This document shows positions 55,804 through 64,000 of a stretch of 64,000 nucleotides of DNA, piece after piece (position 1 is the stretch's first letter; every line of letters begins with the position of its first letter). Below the pieces are notes generated by a model. That model ran no database searches and was not told the DNA's origin. It saw only the letters and a list, made by a program, of their open reading frames with translations. The DNA is taken from positions 62,001 through 126,000 of the forward strand of contig JARBJD010000035.1 of NCBI GenBank assembly GCA_033064195.1, in the 5' to 3' direction. The position numbers were made by a program, and so were the translations under genes. The stretch comes from Blattamonas nauphoetae (lineage: Eukaryota > Preaxostyla > Oxymonadida).

Positions 55804-58595
55804 TTAATCTTGAGTAAAAAAGCAAGTACACAATATTGGCATGGGATATAGTTGGTCAGTCTGTGGAAGACGGACATCATCATTTTCATTGGTTCTGGAC
55901 ACGAAACGACGCGGGGTTTTAAACCATATATTTAGAAGATGGTCAAGTTTCTCCTTGGAAAGGAACGGGGGGCCGTTCAGGCGAATCATCATATATATTC
56001 GTTGAGATGTTCGGAAGTTCGACAACTTCTTCGACACGTTTTGATTAGGTTCATGGTCGAAAAAAATGACTCCACAGGCGCCGTTGACAAAGAAAGAGAG
56101 AGTGAAATCTGGGCTATTTTGGAAAGGAACGGGTAATGTTGAGCCTGCTGGAGATAACGGAGGAGCGCATCGAGATTCAGATATTGTTGAGGTTCAGCAT
56201 CTAGTCGCGTTTGAAAATGGTCCCAATCAGCGTGACAGCGGATGTGCGATGATTGAGGCAAAATTTTGGGGAAGGCATCCAGAATCATTTGAAGTGGTGC
56301 GTTTCTCCCAGAGTCAGTTGTTGGTTGCGTCTTCGCTGCGGAAATATCAAAAACTGTGAAGGCAGACATAAATTCAGAAGATGGGAATCGATGATTTAGG
56401 CTTCCCAGCGTCGCATTGATGAATTTTCCAGCCGAGCCTCTGATCTGTTTGATATTCCCACCAGGTATCCCTCCACGAACTGAACAATAGTGTTGACATT
56501 TCTTCAGACTGTTGATGATCACATTGTTGTGTTTATGTGTTTTGAGTGAGTCCTTTGATGAGGAGAAAGCAGCCAAAAAATGATGGATTGTGAGGTCATG
56601 CTTTTGAATAGTCACCTGTAAAAGAAAGAAAATGTTGACAACAGCATCGAGGATGATCGGACTTTCCAAAAATACTGGTGAATTAAGATGCTTGATGATT
56701 GAGGCATAATTTGCATTTGAAGTTTGAAGCGGAGTCAAAACCTGAACAATCTCCGAGAGTGAATAGAGTACAGATGAAGAGCACCGAGCAAGACTGAGCC
56801 ACCTAGTTGTTGATGGGGTGTGAATACATCGAGGTGCGTTTTGCTTTGCAATTTGGACATCACAAAGTTTGTTCGATAAGGAAGAAGAGTGATGGAAAGA
56901 GGACGCTTTTTTAGCAAGGACTGTTTCCACTTTGTGGAATGACGAGAGATCTGACTGTTTACTTCATGAATTGGAAGCCAGGGCGATTCGATGCGAAGAA
57001 CAATGAATGGGGACCGCATTTGGGTATTCAAGGTTGAGGATCGTTATGGCCCCTTGATATTCACCTGTCATACTGCTTGCTCCGTCAGAAGAGAGACCGA
57101 CACACTTTGATTTGTCCCAATTGTATGAATCCAGTATGATCTTGGCCTTCGAGGCAATATTTGCACATGTGCCTCCATCTGATCTGAGTGAGGTGATTCC
57201 TAAGAATATGGGCTGAATTGTTCCATGAATCAAAAAATGACCAGAAACGAGAAGTTCGCTCAAATTTCCAGAATCGGTTGATTCATCCAGAAGGATACGA
57301 TAGAACGTAGAGGTTAGAACGAGTGCTTTTTGATCGTTGTGAAGGCTGTTGGAAATGATTTGTCTCATCTCGGACTGAATCGTTGTCGACATGGACCCAA
57401 AATCCGCGAGTTTGTTGTCAGGATCGAGACTATTTTCGAGGAGTTGAAGATAAGTCATGAATTCATCCGACAGAGATTTGTGCGATATCCAGATCATAGA
57501 TGTGTCATTAACCCGGTCCGTGTCACCAACCCGGAACATGGGGTTGAAATAAACCATTTTGGTCAAACTAAGAAAAAAATAAAATTTGAGAATTTTCTAT
57601 CTTGGCGAATCAGAGAAAACCTCAAAATACTGTATACAGCAGGAACACACACATTTTTTCAACTTTTTCAGCTCGTATCTCCACAACCAGATATCCGTTT
57701 TACACCAAATAAAAAGCATTTTTATCGTGAATATATCGAAAAAAGACTCACAAAAAAAAGAAAAATTTTTTTCCCAAAAACTTTTTTGTCGAGAAAAACA
57801 GCGTTTTTTCACATCTTCCCAAATACACACAATTTTTTTTTCTTTTTTTTTCAAAAAATTCTTTTCTCGAAAAAAACGTTTCTGTGGAAAATTTCATCAA
57901 AATTGGTCCACAGGTTGTGGAGATATGATTTGGACACACTACCAAAAGGGCCTTAAACGAGGTTTTTCGAGGTTTTCTCTGATTCGCCAAGATAGAAAAT
58001 TCTCAAATTTTATTTTTTTCTTTGTTTGACCAAAATGGTTTATTTCAACCCCATGTTCCGGGTTGGTGACAGAACCGGGTTAATGACACATCTATCACCC
58101 ACCGGCAGTTCACATATTGTGTGTATAGTTCAAGATTGACTCTATGGTTGGATTTGGGATTTTGATGACGCTCAATTTCGTGAGTTGACCGAACAGAGCG
58201 GATTGTTGGTTCCGAGATCTGTTCCATCCAGTTCTCAGGGAGATTCCCTTGGCGAATCAGGCGAGCAGCAGAACATGGAAAGCAAAAAATACCTTGTCCA
58301 ATGATTTTGTGGACAGGCTGTGATGAATATTGGATTTTCATTGAGGTGTTTTGAACAAAATCGATAACCGCGGGGAGTGCTGCTATGGAGGGATGTTGTC
58401 TTTGGACTGATTGTTTGGGTTGCTGTACCTGAGGAGAGTCTCGTTGAGGCTGTTGTGGAGTTATTTCCTTCTTTTGAAAAAACTGATCAAAAAAAGTCAT
58501 GGGTTGATCAAAGGAATGGTGAAAAACAAGTTTTTTGGGTGCGTGGTGGTTCCTTGTGATTAAGTGGCAAAATGACACCGTGTACATCCATTAAA
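55804..58595 (-). mobile_element. hAT-superfamily transposon, degenerate and split
   Basis: Pieces of a minus-strand transposase remain. At 58,045-58,587 is an N-terminal region with a TTF/BED-like zinc site (IFCFPCSAARLIR, then HEIERHQ). At 56,964-57,566 is the DDE part (ILLDESTDSGNLSE, KCVGLSSDGASSMTG, HCSSHRIALA). At 55,989-56,930 lie the rest of the insertion domain and the hAT dimerisation end (TAPVESFFSTMN, RRSCRTSEHLNEY). Frameshifts occur near 56,940 and near 55,990, where the frame moves to one ending FLSKEKLDHLLNIWF. A 600-bp MITE splits the zinc part from the DDE part. The element is dead; I could not define its terminal repeats. Confidence 0.75.
57496..58095. mobile_element. 600-bp MITE with ~120-bp inverted repeats, inserted in the hAT element
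   Basis: The sequence from ATAGATGTGTCATTAACC at 57,496 to GAGAAAACCTC near 57,620 is repeated in inverse orientation from about 57,960 to 58,095, nearly without change. The middle is T-rich with no gene. The near identity of the arms points to a recent insertion. It interrupts the hAT transposase described above. Confidence 0.85.
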
Positions 58596-58955
58596 ATGAG
58601 GTTTGGCTGGCAGCCACTTCAAAGAAAACAATTATGCAGAACAAGCCGAGAAAAGAACGAAGACACAGAAGACTACCTCTACGATGATCAATGTGAGGAA
58701 ATGATATCAGACGATGATCCCGAAGCACAAGACGACGATGGAGAAGTGGAGGAACAGGATAGTGTTGAAGAAGAAGGCCACGAACTAGACGACGAGAAAA
58801 ATGAAGAATTGGATGAGGAACAAACGGGAAGCGAAATGAGCGAGTCTGAACACGAAGGATTCGAGGATAATCTGAAGGAATACACAGAAGAGACTGAAGA
58901 TGAAGGAGAAGTTGATCTAGATCCATCGATACAACCAGAGAACAAAAAAATCTAA
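58572..58955 (+). CDS. Acidic low-complexity frame
   Basis: 127 codons, of which most of the last 100 are D or E (SDDDPEAQDDDGEVEEQD, then EEEGHELDDEKNEEL). It is divergent from the hAT remnant by about zero bases. Acidic continuation in another frame extends to about 59,060. It may be a second protein of the transposon or a chance acidic repeat; no function can be given. Confidence 0.3.
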   Translation: MTPCTSIKMRFGWQPLQRKQLCRTSREKNEDTEDYLYDDQCEEMISDDDPEAQDDDGEVEEQDSVEEEGHELDDEKNEELDEEQTGSEMSESEHEGFEDNLKEYTEETEDEGEVDLDPSIQPENKKI

Positions 58956-59390
58956 ACCAGTGAAGGATCTGACGAAGAACAAGCAAAAGATAAAGGAGAT
59001 GAGCACGACTGTTATTTCGATGAAGAATTCGATGAAGGGTCGGAAGGCGAACAGGAGCAGCATGGGTACTAATTTTTGAATGGTTACAAAATTATATGGT
59101 TGGTTCCCCCAAAATTAAAAGTGAGTTTTCAGTGCCGTTCTTTTCTTCAAGTGATCACAAACTGGATTTTAGCATGTTTTGTGACGATCATCCACGCTGC
59201 GCGTTTCTACGTGGTTTTTTTTCCAAAAAAGAAAACTTTGTGAATTAATTCCTGAAATGAGAGGAAAGAGGGGCATGAGAAAGACCTTCTCACCCAGGCA
59301 TCCATTCTGTGAGCCACCACATTTCATTCCTATTTTTAGGGAAATCCGCACACGTTCATCCACCGTTTATGGATCATAGCACAGTGTGCG

Positions 59391-60480
59391 ATGGAAGTAG
59401 ATGGCCCGCCCTCTCAATCATCACGATCGAAGAAGAAACGTAGTCTTCGCACGAAGGCAGCGAATGACGCGATAAGACTGCTGTGGCCTTCCGATCCTGA
59501 TGAGTTGCTATTGCATCTCATCAGGAAGAGTACTTGCAGTCCGTCTGTGAAAGAGAGTTTGGAGCAATCGCAGAAAGGTGTGCTCGTTTCGTTTCTTCAT
59601 TCAAAACTCTTCAAAAAAATTCAGCAAAGATACAAAACCTTACCAGAGACATTCTTTCCCTTCGACAATAATCTGCTATTGTGAGTATAGATATCGAATC
59701 GGTCCTGTCGGCTCATCTCACTTTTGGTGAGTTAAAAGAAGCGGGGTACAACAAAACTCGATCAGGTTTCATCTCAACGAAGAAACACTTCAAAAGAGGA
59801 CTTCTTACACGAGATAAGCTATCCAAGCCTCCCCCTGCAAAACGTGGTCTATCTGATGAAGAAATCTCTCTGTTTCAAGACTTCATTACCTAACATTCCA
59901 GCGAGAGTTGTCGAAGCCAAAAAGTTCGAGAACCACTTTAAGTTCCACACGTCCTAACCCCAACAGACAAAACCAAAGAGTTGAAAGTACACAACAAATG
60001 CTGAGAATCTTCCACAGGGAACAACGACGCAAGTGGCCCACCATATTCACGGGGGACGAATCGCAGTTTTTCTTTTTTTCCAGCGGAAGATCATGTTCAC
60101 GATCTTCTTGGGGATTAATTTCACTCCCATCGTTGAACCCCTCGATCAGAGTCAAACAATTAACGGTAGATACTTTCGAGACAACATTTAACAACCGTTC
60201 GACAGGTACCGATCGGAGCAGGTCAATCAGTATCAACAAAACTCTAACATCCAAACAATGCCACACCTCCGTACTCACCCGACATCAGCCCTTGCGACTT
60301 TGCAATTTTTGGCACGATTGAGGATCGCCTCCGTGGACGAACATTCAACAATAACGAAGAAATATCCCGTGCTTTGAACCAGGAAATGACACGATTCACC
60401 AGAACTCATAGAATTCGTATTTTTCAATCAAGGAAATTATTACGGAAAAAGTATTCATTCGTGATTTTGATGATCTTTTC
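59391..60480 (+). pseudogene. Mariner-like transposase remnant
   Basis: A start piece (MEVDGPPSQSSRSKKKR, to 59,684) continues in a second frame (GELKEAGYNKTRSGF, KHFKRGLLTRDKLSKPP, to 59,893). Further pieces show FTGDESQF near 60,055 (first catalytic acid) and PPYSPDISPCDFAIF with DRLRGRTFNN near 60,270-60,340, in yet another frame. The last motif is the C-terminal catalytic block of mariner transposases. At least three frame changes break it. No terminal repeats were found. Confidence 0.6.
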
Positions 60481-61239
60481 ACATTCTTAGGAGCTGAGCT
60501 TCGCTATGCGCAAGATCAGATCCGTGAAGACAACCGTTTTAATGAGAGAAATCGAGAATATGGATCCTCTCACGTGATTAATGGGAGATTGTGATGTCTT
60601 TTCGCATAGAAGTTCATCAATCAAAGAAATGAGAGCCATTTTCACACAATGTTCTGATTCTTTGATGAAAATCCCGATCGAATCGCCTCCACTTCACTTT
60701 TTCCACTCGGAAACCTTCAAATTTTGTTTATAGAGAATACCAAGTGTGTTTGAGGAGTCGGGAATGAGGTGATCGCGAGTCAGATCTCTCTCGGCAAGAT
60801 ATATCATTCTCGTTTTTATGAAAAATATGAAACTTATTTCTAAAAATTTTCCATTTTTCTACTCTTAACTGAAAAATTGTCAGTCTATGAAGTGGAAATC
60901 AGTCAGCGAGGGAATTGGTTTTTGGTTCTTTAGCTTTTATCAAAGGGCCAGATCGTAGTCAACTCAAGAAAATGAAAACGAGACTAGTCCCTCGAACCAA
61001 TCTCTGGTCTAGTTTTACGAGAATGATATCGAAAGGGATCGACACTGAATTAAAGATGATTGAAGATTCATGTCTTGGTTGTTTGAGTCGAAGAGAATAA
61101 AAGATGGGAATTCGAACTTTTTTCTGAAGTCCTCAATTCACACCCATGTTTCAACCATCTATTCGACAGAATAAACACTCAACGACATCCAAATAAGAAG
61201 TGTTATGAATCTCATCTCACGAATTCGCGCAATCATCCT
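60481..61239. other. Non-coding stretch in the transposon region
   Basis: 760 bases with only short frames. I see no family motif, RNA gene or clear repeat. It is probably decayed transposon flank. Confidence 0.4.
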
Positions 61240-61830
61240 GGTCTGTACGCGTAGTCTCATCATTCATCCTTAGGTCATCTGAATCAGTATCAGTGTCAGG
61301 TTCTGGACCATCTACTGGTTCATCACTTCAGACAGGTCATTTTCTTGCTACTTCGGTCATCTTGTCAAATTGATCGTCCAGGATAGAACAGACTTCGATT
61401 CCCGGTTCCACTCATCACCCAAAGCCTCCTGCTTCAAACGCCGGAAAACAGTCAGGGGCGCAGCAGCTTTGTAGAATGCTGACGCGCATATCACAACGAT
61501 TTCTTATTGTGTCTTTGTCGGTTTGGTTCCTCTGTATTGTTTTATCTATCGCTTCCAAGGTGAAAATATTACGAGATCTAGCGGCTGTATGATATGTGCA
61601 GCATTTGCGACGAGAAAACTGGCTGGATTTTGTTTTCTTGCATGAATTGTCTTGGTGCAGCAGCTTTGTGGATCTTACACTGATCCATAATCAAATAGGC
61701 GGTCTGATCCGGCATCCGCATTGCTCGTCGCCTCTGTTTCACCTCAAAAAAATACTTGGCGCAGCCAATCCAGGAAGTAAGGAGTTGTATGGTATGAACG
61801 AGGTTCCGTCTAATGCTATGCAACCTGCCA
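61240..61830 (-). pseudogene. pogo/Tigger-like transposase remnant
   Basis: At 61,578-61,823 the minus strand reads [17 protein letters not shown] followed by ENKIQPVF, the form of the second DDE_1 catalytic block (LLLDxxxxH, then a Phe/Ile stretch). Downstream (61,240-61,470) an acidic D/E/S stretch on the same strand fits a pogo C-terminus in another frame. No complete domain is left. Confidence 0.45.
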
Positions 61831-61889
61831 GTGTCACCCTTTTTTCAGATCGATTGATCCCGTATTGCAGAGTCATTGCATCTGAAGCC

Positions 61890-62080
61890 GCTGTCACAAT
61901 GAGCTGGGAAGGAGCGTCCTCGTGGCTGAGGCACAACACGGAGACGAACGCGCGAGTGATGAGCTGGTGGGATTACGGATACCAACTCACCACAGTTGCC
62001 AACCGGACAGTGATTGTGGACAACAACACTTGGAATAATTCGCATAGTGCAATGGTGGGAAGGGTGTGGAGAGCAGGAGG
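61890..62080 (+). pseudogene. STT3: Fragment of oligosaccharyltransferase catalytic subunit STT3
   Basis: About 55 codons read [20 protein letters not shown], then [15 protein letters not shown] and [15 protein letters not shown]. The WWDYG motif and the DNNTWNN block are the most conserved part of STT3, which transfers glycans to asparagine in the ER lumen. Nothing before or after in frame resembles the rest of the 700-residue, 13-helix protein: membrane helices are missing and the frame runs on into unrelated residues. The fragment is likely a captured or duplicated piece of the host gene, lying between two pogo-like remnants. Confidence 0.75.
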
Positions 62081-62201
62081 TGTTGATATATTGTGTCTCG
62101 TTGTTTTGGACGCTTCCACGATCTTATCCACAAGGTCCTGTTCCTCCTCCAATGAAAAGCATGTAGATCCTTTACGGTTGTGATTCTCCTTTGGTCTAGT
62201 A

Positions 62202-62262
62202 TTCTTTGATTTTGTTCAACAAATTTTTTGGTGAAATGACTCTTTTTTTACTTCCTTGATCG
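62202..62262. repeat. Copy 1 of a direct repeat flanking the pogo-like element
   Basis: CAACAAATTTTTTGGTGAA with a T-rich tail and CTTGATC follows at 62,220-62,262. The same block recurs at 63,956-64,000, in the same orientation, at the window edge. Confidence 0.6.
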
Positions 62263-62499
62263 TTTTCTCATAGATCTACCCTCGAGTTTATCTGTCCCAT
62301 TTCTGGTTTTCACGTGATCGAATCATCCTCTTTTCCTCACTTTCATGGTATTTTTTGATCCTTCGACTTCCTCCGTCTCCATCACTTTGTGCCATTTCTC
62401 TCTACCTAGAATCAGACTTCGAAAAAGCAGTCCGCTGCTTGGTCGAACAATCTCCATGAATAAGAGGCCCTTCTGAAGAAACGAAAAGTTAAATCAGAT

Positions 62500-63920
62500 G
62501 ATAAGCTCGATTTTCTACATACGCTAGAAACAGCGATGACAATCCGAAGCGGCATCATTCAAACACTTCCCGGAATTCACAGCCGTTCACTTTCTAGTGC
62601 ACGAAAAGCATATCGCGAAAAGAGGGCTTCAAACACATTGGATGAAGAAGAAAGTCGATCAAAAAACTGTGATCACCAGATCTGAACGCCAGGGATGTCA
62701 CACTAGACAGAACGTGGGCTTGGACATTTCGTGAGTCAAACCCACAGCTCGTATTCTCGAAACCTGTGCGGATGGATCTTACAAAGATTCAATCCGCAAA
62801 TCCTGAGAACATGGAAACATGGACTACTCTTCTAAAAGAAGTTGTTACGGAAGAAAAAGTCGTCGAAGAGTTGATTTACAATTGTAATGAAACTGGATTC
62901 TCACTGACCGAAAAACAAGCTCAAACAGTGATTCATCAAGCCGGAACCGCTCCTTTGGTTCAGATCCAAACAGCCAAAATACCAAATTGCACTCTTGCGA
63001 GTATTGTGTGCGCGGATGGCACGACTCTCCCACATTGTCAAGTTTATCCACTAGCAAATGAACCAAGTGAGTTTAACTCATTTCACAAGTTTGGCATTGT
63101 TCCTCATTGTTTTGGAAATGGATACGTGAATGGAACCATCTTTTCAACCATCATGACCGAAACAATCGTGCCTGCCATCAACAAGAAAAGAACTTCCCCA
63201 AATATCACTGGAAAGACAGCTTTATTCCTACTCGAGAACCTTGCCTCTTTGTTTTCTGCTGCTCTTTCAAAAACTGCGATGGACAACAATCTTGTGATAC
63301 AAACACTTCCCCCAAACACGACCAATCTAACACAACCTTTTGACGATAAAGTCTTTCAGAGCCTGAAACATGTGTCTCAAAGATTAGATACCCCGTGCCG
63401 ATCGAACTTGCTTTCCAGAGATGCGGAATCGCATCTCTGACTTCACAACCGCTAATAGATCGCATTCCATTCGAATCTGATGGGACGTCAAATGAAATAC
63501 ACGCAAACCTATCGAACGTAGATGACGAATCTTTTGTGACCGTTCAGAAAGTGGTGAGACCGGGAATTCTTCTCACAACAAAGGAGATGATGGAGAAAAT
63601 AATGCAGAAGGAGTCCGTACAAAAAGAAAAGGAAGAAAAAAAGAAAGAAAGACACTTCAAACCGAACAAGATCACCTTCCGGAAGTCGACTGTCAAACAG
63701 AGAGAAGTAAAGAAGCTAAAACGGGAACATGAAGAAAAACAAAAAGCTCGACCAGCAAAGAAGCCAGATTCCAAGAAGTCCGAGATCGAAACACGTTCCA
63801 TGAGGCGGTTGAAAGAAACTACCGTCGTTGAACAAGCCGTCCAGTTGGACAACCCGTCCACATTTGGTATGAAGTCAAACTTTCGTCTCATTTTTCTCTT
63901 CATATACTTCTCTTTTCCCA
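62500..63920 (+). pseudogene. pogo/Tigger (DDE_1) transposase, decayed
   Basis: The longest frame extends from about 62,700 (WAWTFRESNPQLVFSKP) through IYNCNETGFSLTEKQ and ADGTTLPHCQVYPLA to LPPNTTNLTQPFDDKVFQSLK and stops at 63,440. A second frame (63,395-63,900) carries a lysine-rich tail. The pattern is that of CENP-B/pogo/Tigger transposases. The usual first acid in NCDETGF is N here, and the second block LLLDGHxSH reads FLLENLASL, so the catalytic acids are lost or shifted. The helix-turn-helix start appears only as pieces near 62,530. The tail frame differs from the main one, so at least one frame change is present. Confidence 0.65.
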
Positions 63921-63955
63921 TATTTCCATTTCATTACTGTTTCATTCACTTATTT

Positions 63956-64000
63956 CAACAAATTTTTTGGTGAATTGAATTTTTTAATCTCTTCTTGATC
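63956..64000. repeat. Copy 2 of the direct repeat at 62,220
   Basis: CAACAAATTTTTTGGTGAA followed by a T-rich stretch and CTTGATC at the window end. It may mark the end of a repeated unit whose other copy lies outside the window. Confidence 0.55.

Noticed and set aside
57496-58095. LTR element or retroviral copy
   Set aside because: The long terminal repeats are inverted, not direct, and there is no reverse transcriptase, integrase or gag-like frame between them.
60915-61100. 61-codon plus-strand frame
   Set aside because: No family motif, no neighbours of the same kind; likely chance.
53388-64000. Polinton or other virus-like element
   Set aside because: No DNA polymerase B, packaging ATPase, capsid or retroviral-type integrase frame is seen; all transposase motifs belong to plain cut-and-paste families.

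Overview
The window is nuclear DNA of a unicellular eukaryote. It carries histone H3, an SR-protein kinase, an eIF4G-like factor, a RasGEF, importin-alpha-like proteins and a TTC12-like axonemal dynein assembly protein. Genes lie tens to a few hundred bases apart on both strands and are broken by very short GT..AG introns. TAA, TAG and TGA all serve as stops. A TTC12-like gene implies a flagellated cell. The repertoire, the short introns and the load of cut-and-paste DNA transposons would suit a metamonad such as an oxymonad, but that placement is inference from gene style and not a database match.

Bases 1-53,080 are gene-dense: a partial MUN-like gene (-), a DEAD-box helicase (+), an eIF4G-like gene (+), a SOSS-B-like ssDNA-binding protein (-), a large unrecognised protein (+), a very long P-loop NTPase of the RHS/Crinkler style (-), an importin-alpha-like gene (-), a WD40 protein (-), histone H3 (+), an unrecognised helical protein (-), a second importin-alpha-like gene (-), a second RHS/Crinkler-like NTPase (+), a MacB/LolD-type ABC ATPase (-), a TTC12-like gene (+), an SRPK (+), a charged coiled-coil protein (+), a secreted asparaginase-like protein (-), a sugar transporter (+), a tandem CCCH zinc-finger protein (+) and a RasGEF (-). 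Most gene models needed one to five introns of about 29-240 nt. In each completed model the exon lengths sum to a multiple of three and family motifs are rebuilt across the junctions. Examples are the ABC Walker A motif, the second CCCH finger and the asparaginase C-terminal motif.

Bases 53,100-64,000 are different: a nest of DNA transposons and remnants. It holds an inverted-repeat MITE with a central hairpin, a Tc1/mariner-superfamily transposon with one internal stop, a second MITE, a degenerate hAT element split by a 600-bp MITE, a mariner-like remnant and two pogo/Tigger-like remnants. A fragment of the oligosaccharyltransferase catalytic subunit STT3 lies between the two pogo remnants. 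I found no reverse transcriptase, capsid or envelope gene, and no CRISPR array or tRNA.

The neighbours do not form operons. The points most worth following are the asparaginase-like protein that keeps the fold but lacks the catalytic threonine motif, the two divergent importin-alpha paralogues, the two RHS/Crinkler-like NTPases, and introns down to about 29-37 nt.
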